A stretch of 64,000 bases of DNA from Batillaria attramentaria (GCA_018292915.2 JACVVK020000219.1:166001-230000); one strand, 5' to 3'; numbered from the stretch's first letter, positions 25,881 to 38,509 are shown. A program made the numbers and translations. Notes: a model not told the origin generated them from the sequence alone.

Positions 25881-27351
25881 CAGCAGTTCGTTACATTTGA
25901 ATTCTTGTGGATCTGTATTTTCCGTGGCTTTGCCTGCTTGTTTTGTTTGAGGCCTACACTCTCAACCTACAAGTCACAAAAAGAGATTTATATTTTGGTG
26001 TGTGTGTTTGCGACGGACATAATTATCTTGCTGACCAGTACAGTGGACGGCTGCAAAACTCGGAAAGATCGTATGAAGTCCCTTGGATGCAGCCCTCACA
26101 AGACTACCTCTAGCAGTAGCTGTGCTTGAAACTGGCACTCCGATGACTGACCCTGACCCGCAAAGTCGCGTGCCTGACCTTGACCTTGAAACGACCTTGA
26201 GTCGTTTCCATGTTTGCAGTGTCCTTGACGATCTGCTGCGAACGCGTCGACTTAGTTTGGGTTGCAGTGAAAGTGACACTGCAAGGACGGACCAGTATTG
26301 GATGCCAAGGATTTTTTTCATTAGTTCTAGTCGTCTACATACGCTCCCTTCTCTTTTACTGACATAGCTTGCTATAGCTTGTGCTTTTGTCCCGGTGGCA
26401 TGAACGTGTTGCAAGCTGACGACAAGAACCGTCAGCGATTCCGTCGGTTCAGCCTTGGATACGCTTTTTCTTATTCTGCAAGACTGTCTCAACTCGGCTC
26501 CGCAAGGTAGCCGAGACAAACAGAAACAGTTCGATGACTGCAGTACACATTACTGACTCAGGCTGCCGAACACATAAAGAAAAGTAGCAAAAGAAAGCCG
26601 AGAATCTATTTGCAATAGACAAAAACGCAGAAAAAAAAATTCAGAATAAAAAAACTCCCTGTAATGGCCGGAGTGGATCTTATTTTCAGTCCAGGGGAGG
26701 TGAGCGCTAGCGTGACCTTCCCCTTGTTTCCCGCCTTTTCCTTTGGCATGCGTCATGCCATTACGTAACAGCTCAGTCTAGGTCCCGCGGCGTCCCGCAG
26801 AGCGGCGGCGACCAGTAGCTGCGGACGGGCTGGAGCCCTACAAGATAAAAGTACGTGGTTTTTTTGTTTGTTTGTTTTTGTTTTTTTTGCAGAAGCATGC
26901 ATCAGGGCAGAGACGAAAACAGCCGGAAACGGGAGAAAGGGCTGTAGAGTAGTTTTCATTTGCTACTTTTCTTTGTACATTCCTACTGGCAACCACGACC
27001 GCTTCTTTTTCTGTTTATGAAGATCATGGGTTTTTTGGGTTTTTTTTGTCAACGGCGAGTACTGCAAAAATAGTATAGCTTTGGCCATTCCGGCCGTTAG
27101 TGATAACCTATATGAGGAAGCGTCTCATGGAATTATTTCAATTGTTTATTATACATACTGAATTGATTATACTGCCAGTGAATTGATCTGTATGAAATAC
27201 AGTGATAAAAGTAAGTAAGTAAGTGGGGTGAGTGAGTGAGTAAGTGAATGAGTGAGTGAGAGACTGACTGACTGACTGAAACTTTATTTTCCAAGGATGA
27301 GAACATAGACGCACAGGTCGAGAGAGAGAGAGAGGAAGAGCGTGAGTGAGT

Positions 27352-27397
<46 letters not shown>

Positions 27398-27714
27398 TCA
27401 CGAAAGTTGGCTTGCCTTGAGTAAACAGCATCGTGTATCTTTTCTGTCCATATTAGGGAGAAACAAGTGTGATTTGTCTGAAAGTTAGTATCCAAAGAAT
27501 CTCAGAAAACAGATCGAAATTAGACGCAGACGAAAGTGTACACTTTAAGACAAAGTTCAGTGTGTGGAATAACCATGTTTGTAAAATGTGAATAGAGGAA
27601 TGGCTGTGATTCTCAGTTTATGCTCGTCTGATCTGTGAATGTGCATGGACGAAAAAAAAAAAAAAAAAAAACCAGAAGAAAACACGCATTGGCATCTCTT
27701 AGGACATCTCAATC

Positions 27715-27754
<40 letters not shown>

Positions 27755-28957
27755 ACTGACGTATTGTCTCATTTTATATGGCTATAGCTTTCTTTATTTT
27801 TTTTTCAGTCGAAGTCGCGTAAAATGGCATTTTAGTAAGTAGCATTTGCACGCACGATTAACCCAGCCGTGCTTGAAAAAAAAATGTGTATAAGATTATA
27901 TATATTGCTGTCTCAGTATGGGTGAACTGTTTTTGAAGAATCTCTCCGCGGTTTGAAAGTTACTTGTTCACTTCAGTTCCGCTCAAGATGACATCTGTGC
28001 GCGCAAAAAGCCCATAGGCGCCCCAGAATCTCTTTCGCGTCGTCTGTGGGACTATGGCAGCGTTACCTGTACCGGGTTTTGATTTCAGTCGGAAAGTGTA
28101 GATGTTAGAGTGCTGTGGCAGGTGCAGGATTTCCGGTAGCTACGCGTGTCTCAAGGTTTTTAGTATTGTAGCTAGCTTCATGGCACGTCGTATAACAAGG
28201 ATAGACAACTCCACTCTTGTCAGTCGAAAGGGTCGAGTCCCCCTAATTCAGCCAATCGCGTCCCGCGGCACAATGGCAAAGGATCACAGGAAATGGCAAA
28301 GTAGCTAATTACATGCCAAAAAACAAAAAACCTGCATATGTCAGTTTAGTTTTGTTTTAGGCGATTTCTGGTGAACAATGGAGGACCCAACTCCGGTCAG
28401 TCGAAAGTGCCCAGCCAACAGAATTCAGCCAATCGCGTCCCGCGGCATAATGAGCACGACACATGATGTGGTCTGGCAGACTTTTTGCAAGACACTACAA
28501 CGAGGGGAAGCACACAGACGTAAAGAGATAGACGCACCGCCGCACGCTGCCACCGCTGCTTGCGAGTGTCGCTATCGCGGCCATCTTACTAATACCAGAA
28601 CTCAGAGGCTCTGTGTATAGGACGCCTCGTTCGAAGTACAAAATTCTTTAGAAAGACATCAGAAATGTGACGTAAGATAAAGCGGACCAATGCTATGCGC
28701 GCTATGTAAACAGCTGATAGCGTCTGGCCAATGCTATGCGCGCTATGTAAACAGCTGGCACTTCCAGGTACTAGCAACATGGCGCGCGGCGGCGTCACTT
28801 TTCCGGCACCGCGATGCGTCTATCTCTATACGTCTGTGGGGAAGCACCGTGTAGATTGATAATGACATGGAAAGAAAACAGTAAGTCCATTGACGTCATT
28901 TGAGGAAAATGACCATTACGTCAGTCTCTTTCATTTGGAAATCATCCCTTTTTTCCA

Positions 28958-29135
28958 GGGGAGCCGGGGTGGTCGAATGGTAGAGTGTTGGACTTCTAAT
29001 GCTCGGGTCGTGAGTTCGATCCCCGCTGGGGCCAAATATTTGTGCTGGCTTTTTCGTCGTTGCCCCGTCTTTGATATCACCCTATGTGGTGGAAAAGGAC
29101 GTTAAACCCCCAAACACCCGAACACCCAACCCTAT
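28958..29135 (+). mobile_element. tRNA-derived SINE, family 1
   Basis: Near-consensus full-length copy. Confidence 0.9.
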
Positions 29136-30280
29136 TTTCCTTGAAACGACGTCATGGACGTGCTGTGTTTTTGCCAATACACGACAGAGTGGAAAGGGAC
29201 GTGGCTTTGGCGTCAGGGCTTAAAGAGTGGAGTCGTCTATCATTAGGCATTAGATTTAGGGTCAGAGAAAAAGGCCACTCCTTAGTTACCGATTTTTTTT
29301 TTTAAATTAACGTTACGAATTCGTGAGCGCTTTTCCTTGTTTGAGTAGTCATCGTCTAGTCAAATCCTGCAGTGTAGGATTGCAAGTGTGAGTTTGTTGT
29401 TTGTTTCTGTGTTTGTTTGTTTTTCTGGTATTCTTAGAGAGTAAGTTATAGGCATTGTGTGCTCTTAGAAAGATTTTGATAAAGTATTCATATTAATTTT
29501 GTAGGCGGTGTCTCATCAAACTAAAAAGTCTTTGTTCGTACCCCCCCCCCCCCCCTCCTCATCCCATCTGTTCGTTGAAGAATTTGGCGACAACTAGAGT
29601 TTTGTAGTACGTACGTTTGTCCCGAAAACATCAGCTTTTCAGCAAAGGTACATTTTAGCGGACATTACTGTTTTTAGCAAAATTAAGCTATGTTTTAGTG
29701 GACATTTCTCTTTTCAATCATTCCTCCGTGAAAACAAAACTTGTGATAAAATCTCTCCCAGTTTCCCGTTGGTCAATGTTTTGTTTTGTTTTATGTAAAT
29801 GGCTGATATGAATATTTATTAACGCTGAGACCAAACTCTCTCAGAGTTAGCTTGTTATACGCCTGAAACTGGTGCTGACGATTTTATTTGGCATGCATGT
29901 TAACGTTTTTGTTGCCCAAGTACCGTAAAACAAATTTTACGGAAATAATCTATCTATAACGTGTTGTACATATCACCGTTAAGAGGACATTGGCAAAGTG
30001 TTTCTGTATCACGTGCGTGTACAGGAGACAGATCTATGTGTGTGGTTATCTTGGAAAGATTTTTATGATGTCGTTTTGCACGGAACGTAGGATACTGAGA
30101 ATTAAAAAGAAGAGAAAATTTGATGAGTGTTTTGTTTTTGTTTCCTGTTGGTGTTTGTGATGATTGCCATGGCAATAAAGAAGGAAACAGACAAAGAAAG
30201 AAGCAAGCAAACAAATATTGAGTAGAAATTGGCAGGCGTTGCACACACACACACACACACACACACACTGTGACATGATG

Positions 30281-30372
30281 GGGAGCCGGGACATTTAAGC
30301 GGTAGAGCGTTGACCATTCTATACTCGTGTTGTAAGATCGATTCCCGGCTGGGCCCAAATATTTCTGCTGGC
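30281..30372 (+). mobile_element. tRNA-derived SINE head, truncated by a microsatellite
   Basis: Only the tRNA-like head and the start of the body remain; a CA repeat begins where the body should continue. Confidence 0.78.
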
Positions 30373-30373
30373 A

Positions 30374-30375
30374 CG

Positions 30376-30441
<66 letters not shown>
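30374..30441 (+). repeat. CA microsatellite
   Basis: (CA)n inserted at the broken end of a SINE. Confidence 0.93.
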
Positions 30442-30442
<1 letters not shown>

Positions 30443-30680
30443 CACTTTCATAAATTAGCACTTGATTGAATACTTTTAATTAATAGAATACAATGAATAG
30501 ACGATGGGGATAAAACCTGGCTAGGAAAATCCATTCAAGAGAACAGGCATATAAGCTATCAGCTTTATTTCCATTAGTTGACCATGGGATGCAAGAATTT
30601 CTAAATGCACAGACAATATAGTGCAATCGTAAGCACAGATTCAATGAAATAATACAAATCGTCGTCTGCTTCCTCTCAGA

Positions 30681-30986
30681 GCCCGTATGTAAAAGTCGAT
30701 GTTAATTTAACCCACGGCTACGGGCCTAACCCAGACTAGGACAAAAGAAACGGGCCTAACCCAGACTAGGACAAAAGAAACCCAAAAGCAAAATTAAATG
30801 ACATAGGAAGCGAAGAAAGGAAGCAAAAAATCCTCCTATAACGGCTTAGGCACCTTGCTGGAATGGGCCCGCTTCTTGATTTAAAACCAAAAACAACAGA
30901 AAATTTAACCCTAGATCTAGTTTAGTTCGAGGTTAGACTCTAACCCAGGGCTAAAATCTCTAACCTCGACTATTACATACGGGCCC
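30681..30986. mobile_element. Second member of the same MITE family
   Basis: Same ends (GCCCGTATGTAAA, TTACATACGGGCCC) and left-arm sequence (CTACGGGCCTAACCCAGACT) as the 36141 copy. About 30 bases of the arm are tandemly duplicated at 30720-30780. The right arm is more diverged. Confidence 0.8.
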
Positions 30987-31228
30987 AGAGCTGGTTTTAG
31001 TCGGAAAGAGGTTGTTTATGTGTATGTTTTGTTGTTTCTTTGTTTTTGACTTTTTGTTTTGTTTTGTTTTGGGTTTTTTTGTGGTGATGATGGTATTTTC
31101 TTCTTCTTCTTCTTTTATTTCTGTTTTTGGGACATATACATATATACAAACATTTATGGACGACAGACCTACATAGATGGACATATATTATTCTAAAGAA
31201 TATCATGTAGAACAAACATATACAACAC

Positions 31229-31231
<3 letters not shown>

Positions 31232-31293
<62 letters not shown>
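31232..31293 (+). repeat. CA microsatellite
   Basis: About 31 CA units, followed by the same ATCACTTTCATAAATTAG as follows the 30.4-kb array. Confidence 0.93.
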
Positions 31294-31295
<2 letters not shown>

Positions 31296-31409
31296 CACTT
31301 TCATAAATTAGAGCTGGGATCTCGATAAAATGAGCTGGGGGGGCGGGGGGTAGTATTTACAGATGGATAGAGTTGTGCAAGCAACAAAGACCATTTCGCA
31401 GCTAATTAA

Positions 31410-31600
31410 CTAAGAGGGAGAGAAGGCTGACTGGAAGAAGTGGGTTTTTAGTTTGTTTTTAAAAACTGTGACAGATGGAGACTGACGGACATGTAGAGGA
31501 AGTGAATTCCAAACTCTCGGGACCTGGTACTGAAAGGACCTCCTACCAAATGTAAGTTTCACACGGGGGATGGTGAGAAGTTTTTTGTTTTTTTTTCTGA
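31410..31600 (-). mobile_element. LINE reverse-transcriptase C-terminal fragment
   Basis: Minus-strand frame with LTFGRRSFQYQVPRVWNSLP then VFKNKLKTHFF; only the last part of a non-LTR reverse transcriptase remains. Confidence 0.8.
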
Positions 31601-32287
31601 ACTGGACCGGAGGGTTCTTGGCGGGTCGTAAGCGTCCAGACAAGATGACAAGTATGCAGGCAGTGTACCACCGAAGAAGCAATGATCCAAATAACAATCC
31701 AAGAAGTGATAACAATCATAACAGTGTAAAGAAGGGGATGATGGTATTTTCAGTGGTTTGTGTGTTATTGCAGACACATTTTGTACCGAGCACGAGTTTT
31801 TCAATTCTATTTTTTTATTTTTTTATTTTATTATATTTTTTAAACTCTTTTTCGGTTTGGCAAAAATCAGGTAAATTTAACGCTTCCATAACGGCTCTTT
31901 TTGCAGCAAATACGAGTATAATCAAAGTGCGACACTCGCACGAACCCAAAATAAACCCATGCAAAACCTTCTTGTGAGGAGAATTCCAAAACCCGTCATT
32001 CGTACTCTTAAAAAAAAAAAAACCCCAAAAAAACCCCGACGTAATAATTACCATGAATTATTCATTTCACTTGTTGCAAACGTTCAGAGGAAAGGGCAAA
32101 TGATTAGGCTTTAGAATGAGACGAAACTAAAGTCTGTACTGAAAACAACAACAACAACAACGATCAGAATGAAAACAGAATTTTGGAAGTAAAATCGCGA
32201 TTAAATAGAAACAGAAACGGTAATGACTGCGAAGTGGTTACAAGTTAAGCAAATAAAAGCGACATAAAAGGGACAGAAACCACTTAA

Positions 32288-32345
32288 CTTTGACAAGGGA
32301 CGGCACAGGTCGACGTTTCAGCTTTCGCCTTCTTCAGGACATAAA
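32288..32345 (-). ncRNA. Hammerhead-ribozyme-like motif (Penelope-element type)
   Basis: On the minus strand CTGAAGA (core CUGANGA, 32337-32331) is followed by a short hairpin GGC-GAAA-GCT and then GAAACGTCGAC. This is the order of conserved core, stem II, GAAA and stem III seen in minimal hammerheads of Penelope-like retroelements. Stem II is only three base pairs (one G-U) with an extra A, so activity is doubtful. Confidence 0.35.
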
Positions 32346-32644
32346 CAAATGGGACATAACTTCAACAAACAAACAAAAGGTAACTCTGCGGACGTACTGA
32401 CATACACGGCGCGGAAAAAAACAAACAAAACAAAACAAAAACGGTGGGCGAGAAAAGGACCAGAAAAAATAGTAAAAATATCACAACACCCATCCTTTGA
32501 TGACAAAAGACCATGGACTGTGTGTGAAAAAAAAAATTGTTGGGCAGAAAAGAACAAAAATGAATAGTGAAAATTAGCAATCACAACACCCATCCTTTGG
32601 TGACACTTAAAATGATCCTTTAAAATCGCGATTGTTTTCCTTAG

Positions 32645-32850
32645 AACCTGGCTTTGGCACTGCAAACCAGTACTGCCACTTCAAGCCACTTTGTCTTGCG
32701 TTTGGGTCCTCACGAAGGACCCGACACCGCTGCAGATTGCGTAATAATGACTTCCACTGGCTTCTAGTCGTCTTCTTCTTGTCGTTCCCCATTTACACCG
32801 TCAGGCCGGATAGTGAGATAAATGATGTCGTTTTTTTCAGCTCGTCTCTC
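32645..32850. mobile_element. Foldback element, family F1, diverged
   Basis: GCCACTTCAAGCCACTTTGT, then CGCTGCAGATTGCGTAATAA and ACTTCCACTGGC. A related fragment (CTTCTAGTGATCTGAAGG) lies at 33187-33245, beside the TRIM stop. Confidence 0.65.
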
Positions 32851-33243
32851 TTTCCATAGAGCTTGGATTGTAGTGGAGTTTCGGCTGGCCATACTTCACG
32901 TCTCAGCTTTTTTTTTTTTTGGAATCAGTAAGAGGGTTCTTGCGCAAGCACAAGTACCGTTACGGAAGGGTGGGTTTTTTTTTTCTTTTTTTTTTTTTTT
33001 GTTGGGTTTTTTTTTGGTTTGGTTGTTGTTGTTGTTGTTGTTTTTTTTTTGGCGTCTCAGCTGTTGAAGTAGCTCGCACTGTTGTAGAATAATTATGGTC
33101 TGTGGTTTGGTCGTCTTCGCCACAGGGGCATGTTGGTGTAGGTGCCAGCTTCATCTTCCTGTGCATGTGGGCGTTCAGTCGATCGGCTTCTAGTGATCTG
33201 AAGGTTTAAGTAAAACTGTCATTTTTGCATGGGCTTTACAGAG

Positions 33244-34984
33244 TTATATGATGGGCTCACAAGTGAGGATCCTGCCGCCCCTACAGGCGACCCACAGGCG
33301 ACCTCTGGTGTCTATGTTGAGCGCCGTGGGTTGCACCAGCAGCGGACAGCCCGGGGCCAGGTAGCGCGCGAAGCTCAGGTCGTACTGACATTTTCTCAGG
33401 CGTTTAAATGAGCTCGGTGATCTTTTCTGCACGTCCACAACGTGGATGGCGTCGTTCAGCTCATCAGCCACTAGCAGCACCTCGTGATCGTCCAGGATAT
33501 AGAAACACACGTCCGATGGTTGGAATGACGCTAAAGGCGGGCTGTAGGTGGCGATGGCGTCCGTCTGTGAGCGTCGGTACAGCCGCACTGTACGGTGGAG
33601 GTCTGGTGCCTGCGCTTCTTCCACCACCACAAACAGCTGCTCGTTGGCGTCAACGTCGAATGCACGATGAGCGGAACACTGGATGAAAAACTCTTGTCTG
33701 GTTTCGGTGTCCAATGGATCATCAGATAAAATCTTAACAGTGAACACAATTGCCCGTCCTGTCAGGCCGTTGTCTAAGCCGAAAAACCTGTCCAGTTGTG
33801 GTTCAGTTCTCTTTGCAAAAGTAGAAATCCTTCCAGCTTTTACTGGTGGATGCAGAGCGGAACCATTCTTACGTGGCACGTTTGTTATTCTGCCACGGCC
33901 ATCGACTATCAGAGCACCATTAACTCTGCCGTCAATACCGAAACCTGCAGACGTTGCGTCTTCACACAGGAAGTTCGGTTCATACGAAACCCACACCTTA
34001 CCGTCAGTCATGGGACACACGTGACACACGTCAATGTCCGGGTCTTCCCGACATCGGAACTGCTCCACCACTATCGCTTCGAGCGATGACTTCCCCCTCT
34101 CTATCTTGGCCACGCGACCCATGTAGTCGCGTATAAGCGGTAATGTGGTGTCGCGAGTGGCGCTGGTGTGTAGGACAGGAAAGCACACGATCGGTATCTG
34201 TTTTGTCTGCAGCTTCTGCACGGTTTCCTCGCTGCCACGTCCGCATCTCATCTCCCTGGCCACGGTCACCAGCTCACAGCCCGCTCCGCTGTCCGGACCC
34301 TGCTGCAGCCGCTGCTCAAGCATGGTCAGTTTCTTCAGGTTTTGTTGACCGATTGAAAAGATCGACCTGTAGGACGGAGAGCATGTCATCAGTGGCTGTG
34401 TCCAGTGACGTCAGAGCGTCGTCCCGGTATTTGTCTATAGCCGCCTGCAGTGTGGCGTGTCGGTTACGGACGACTGCTTGTACAGCGGTTTTCTTGTCTT
34501 TCACGGCCTGTTGCTCTTTCTCGACCAGTTCTATAGATTTCTTGGCCTCAGCCATACAGCGTTTGAAACGGATGCTGGCCATACCGGCGTTCCTTGCCAG
34601 GTCAGTGGTTTCGTGCAGTTCGTGTTCGGTCAGTTTACAGTTTAGACAAATAGGCTCGTCACACTGGAGACAGTAAAACTCCAGTTCCTTATTGAGATGC
34701 GTCATACAGTGTACGTTATCCCGAGCTCTCTCAAGATCCTGGGGGTCGATGTAAAAGTTGGTCTTGAATGCTGACACTCCACCAGGGGGCACTTCTGTCT
34801 CTTCACGACATGCCGGACACGGGAATGTATTGGTTGGGTAACGAGCAGCAAGATCTTTCAGACACTGCTCACAAAACGTGTGGTGACACACAGGGAGAAG
34901 TTTTGGTGACATGTAGATGTTCAGACACAGGCCACACGTCAGAGACTGTCGCTTGTTTGGTACGGCACCCCCACCAGTCGCCAT
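33244..34984 (-). pseudogene. TRIM family protein (RING, B-box, coiled coil, C-terminal region) with one frameshift
   Basis: TRIM proteins are RING E3 ubiquitin ligases. From the ATG at 34984 the RING reads C17-x2-C20-x12-C33-x-H35-x2-C38-x2-C41-x14-C56-x2-C59. A B-box follows (CMTHLNKELEFYC..CDEPICLNC), then a coiled coil (SIELVEKEQQAVKDKKTAVQ). This frame continues to a stop near 34316. The rest of the protein (SIFSIGQQNLKKLTMLEQRL ... GRLWVACRGG, stop 33244-33246) is in a frame shifted by one base, and the crossover is near 34365. Removing one base there would give about 579 residues. The C-terminal third may be beta-propeller-like, as in mollusc TRIM2/56/71-type proteins; that is inference. 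An in-frame ATG 23 codons upstream is less likely because its extra residues look like UTR. The break may be a real mutation or a sequence error; everything else looks intact. Confidence 0.8.
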
Positions 34985-35366
34985 TTTAGAGATTGCGAAT
35001 GTGTAATCTGATACCGCGTTGATCCTGTTGTTGCAGGCAGGAGATGTCCCCAACCAAAAGCGTGTTTTACGTCAGTGGTTGTGGGGGGGGGGGGTGCATG
35101 AACTGGAAGAATAAACAAGAGGACTTGCTTACTGAGCGGAATTAATACACATGCAAATGACACTATTTTCATTTGATCTTAATAGGCCTTCTTTGGTGGC
35201 CAGAACGGGGATGCTACAGATTGTCTGCGGGACTGCCGGAAACAACCGGCGAAGGCACAAAAGTACATGTACATAAAACCTACCTCAGGAACACACCTGT
35301 CACTAAATGCCAACATGCATTCAGTGTGAAGGGAGGGAGGTATGCACAGACTCCGCTATTCTCACG

Positions 35367-35549
35367 GGGGAAGCCAGGCTGGCCGAACGGTCGAGCGTTG
35401 GACTCTCAATGCTCGGGTCCTGAGTTCGAATCCCGCCGGCTGGGGGCAAATATATGTGCTGGCCTTTTTTCTAGTTGTCCCGTCTTTGATGTCACCCTTA
35501 TGTGGTGGAAAAGGACGTTAAACACCCAAACACCCACCCCACCCACCCG
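35367..35549 (+). mobile_element. tRNA-derived SINE, family 1
   Basis: Full-length copy upstream of the TRIM gene. Confidence 0.9.
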
Positions 35550-35744
35550 CTATTCTCACGAAATGTTTGCCAAATAACAGAAAGCCGACTGCTACCCTGT
35601 TCTACAGACAATGCTGGCTGACATAAGATCAGATAAGATATCACTTTGTTCGTCCCTCGAAGGGAAATTGTACTGTCTGCTCATACAAAACTGACAATAA
35701 AAATCATTACGATTACAAACATTGAGCCGAACCAGCGCGCGCAC

Positions 35745-35775
<31 letters not shown>

Positions 35776-35841
35776 TAAACAACGATCATCCATACATATA
35801 CAAATTACATAAGACGCTGAAGAAACCACACATGAAAGTGA

Positions 35842-36056
35842 GGCGGTCGGTGGTCTAGTGGTTAAGTCACCAACGCGAGAGGTCAGGTTCGAGTCCCACT
35901 CGGGGCGAAGAATTTTTCTTTCTCGTATGTGGCACCGTTTATTCGGGCCGATCGTCGGGGGTTCTCTCCGGGTACTCCGGCTTCCTCCCCCTCTGCTTTG
36001 GAAATGTTCAGCCCACAAACTCCCCGCCGTTGGAAATGTTCAGTACAGTTAAATTA
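35842..36056 (+). mobile_element. tRNA-related SINE, family 2
   Basis: Begins GGTGGTCTAGTGGTTAAGTC with box B GGTTCGAGTCCCACTCGGGG, then a body with TCTCCGGGTACTCCGGCTTC and CTTTGGAAATGTTCAGCCC. A second copy lies in reverse at 38284. Confidence 0.85.
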
Positions 36057-36140
36057 AACATTAAATGCAATACTGCCTTCCGAATCCTTAATATCTGAGC
36101 TGACGCTCTGCACCACGTGACTGTAATGTGTTCATGTCCA

Positions 36141-36317
36141 GTGCCCGTATGTAAACCTCGAGGTTAATTTAACCCACTGCTACGGGCCTAACCCAGACTA
36201 GCACAAAAGAAACCCCAAAACAAAATTAAGCAAGATGGCCACCAGCCCAACATGTTGTTTCCATTTAATCACCTGCTGTCGTCACGGTCGTTCTTTTGTA
36301 ATGCCATGTATTCGGGA

Positions 36318-36388
<71 letters not shown>

Positions 36389-36583
36389 CTCTCTCTATCT
36401 CTCTCTCGCTCGCTCTCTGTGAATGGAAACAACTGACCGGGCTTGTCAGACCAATCTTGGTTTTGGAAGAGAGACTTCAAGTTGTTTTCTTTATTTAATT
36501 TTGTTCTGGGGTTTCTTTTGTCCAAGTCTGGGTTAGGCCCGTAGCCGTGGGTTAAATTAACCTCCAGTTTTACATACGGGCCC
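36141..36583. mobile_element. Long-inverted-repeat MITE (arms about 88 bp)
   Basis: The left arm runs from GCCCGTATGTAAACCTCGAG to about 36230 and the right arm from about 36494 to TTTACATACGGGCCC at 36583. The arms are near-perfect inverses, including CTACGGGCCTAACCCAGACT. The interior holds a CA/CT microsatellite. Confidence 0.87.
36320..36420 (+). repeat. CA/CT microsatellite inside a MITE
   Basis: (CA)n followed by (CT)n in the centre of the 36141-36583 element. Confidence 0.93.
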
Positions 36584-37541
36584 TGTAGTTATCACGTCTG
36601 TGTCAAACAGGATTCCGCCCATCACAAACACAGTTTCATATCAATCACGAGATCACTTGAACCACCGTACGTCACAACAGAGATAATTTTATCTTGTCTC
36701 GTCGGTTTATGCAGTCACGTAGGAAAGGGTGATTAAAGGTCTGCAATCTCAGCAAAAAGGCACAAACAGTGTGGGTTAAAAAAAACAAAACAAAAAAACA
36801 TATATCCGACTGTGCAAACTTCACAGTCTATTCTGTCAAGGTTTCAGTGTTTTCAGCGTCTCTGAAACCCCTATAAAAGCCAAGGGCAGCCTGATTTCAC
36901 AGCTCAGTTTGCGTTTTGACATTGCGTGAGAAAGATCGCAGTGGCCATATTTTTCACGTGCAGCACGGCATGACACCCGCTAGACGCTGTAGCGATGTGT
37001 CTCGCTCACTGACCAAAAGCACAACGAAGTCACTGCATACTCACGCTCTGGTTTTATAAAGGCCTCGGAAGCGCTGGAAACTCTGCAACTGTGACAGAGT
37101 TGCCTGCATTAAGAGTCGCAGTTAAAACAACAACAACAACAAAAAAAAACCAACAACAAAAAACCCCACAATGTTTGTGGCTTTTTGTTGTGATTGCAGA
37201 CCTTTAAAAAAGGCGAGTGATCTACCGTGTGATCACGTGACTCACTGTGTGCATGTGACGTAAGGGGGGGGTGGGGGTGGGTGGGGCGTTCACACTGACC
37301 AATCATCGATACGAGCATCTCTTTCTCCTAGAACGGAGTGGGCCGAAGGTTTCCTGTGTAGGGGGCGTTTCCATAGGCAATGGTAGTTTCGGTTTACCTG
37401 AACACCTTTGGCAAAGTAACCCCAAGAAACAAAGCTTGCTGTTGTTTATGTCGCTGTTTACAGTCAGAGGGAGATCAACATCACACGTTGTTTGAAACTG
37501 CAGAATCATAGGGAATTGTACCATAATCGCTTTAGTCAAAT

Positions 37542-37714
37542 CGGGGAGCCGGGATGGCAGAATGGTAGAGCGTTGGACTTCTAATGTTCAGTCGCGAGTT
37601 CGTATCCCCGCTGGGGTCAAATATGTATGGCTGGCCTTTTCATCGTTGCCCCGTCTTTGATATCACCCGTATGTGGTGGAAAAGGACGTTAAACCCCCAA
37701 ACACCCACCCACCC
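37542..37714 (+). mobile_element. tRNA-derived SINE, family 1
   Basis: Full-length copy with head, body and CACCCACCCACC end. Confidence 0.9.
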
Positions 37715-38283
37715 TATCGCTTCAGTCAAATCATTAACAGCAAACAAAAAGACAAACTTGGCGCGAAAGGTAAAGCAGAATTAATCTGATGCCGCTCAGG
37801 CAGCTCAAATGCTGGCACTGAGCCATCAGAAGCGTACTCATTGACGCGACGAACACGCTGAGTGAAGAATGTTGTACCAACAGACGTAGAATTTGAATCT
37901 TTGACCGCTCGCGCAAAGTACAAAACAAGGTTGTACCGCATTAAGAGGTCTTGTTATCATCTGGATAGAGTATTCGAGAGTACAGGCACACCCAGAAGCG
38001 AAAGTGTTCCAAAACGTAATGTGGCTTAGTAAACGTGGAAAAAGTCCGTTTTAGTGCTGAGAGGCTGATTAACAAACAATAGAATAATAATAATAATAAT
38101 AATAATTGTATAGGCGCTTTACCCAATTTCATGAATCGGCTCAAAGCGCCGCGAACTGAACCCAACACGCACGCTCACGTGAATCACACGCATTCTCTCA
38201 CACACTGGACATAAACACATTACAATCACGTCGTGCGAAGGGTCAGCTCAGCTATTTAAATTTCGGAATTTAGAATTGCATTT

Positions 38284-38492
38284 ATTTGTCAAATTTGATG
38301 GGCTGAACATTTCCAAAGCAGAGGGGGAGGAAACCGGAGTACCCGGAGAGAACCCCTGACGATCGACCCGAATGAACGGTGCCACTGTGACATACGAGAA
38401 GGAAATATTCTTTGCCCCGAGTGGGACTCGAACCCCCGACCTCTCGCATTGGTGACAAGTCTCTTAACCCACTAGACCACCGACCGCCCCAA
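38284..38492 (-). mobile_element. tRNA-related SINE, family 2
   Basis: Reverse complement of the 35842 element over its whole length, with a few differences. Confidence 0.85.
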
Positions 38493-38509
38493 TATGGCTC
38501 CATATCTCT

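Larger units (their letters stand above)
25220..33243. other. RhoGEF 3' flank and intergenic repeats
   Basis: The stop is followed by a split dispersed repeat. At 28200-28450 a block with AATTCAGCCAATCGCGTCCC occurs twice, and at 28690-28756 AATGCTATGCGCGCTATGTA is duplicated. No polyadenylation site for the RhoGEF could be fixed, and no further protein-coding exon was recognised. Confidence 0.55.
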
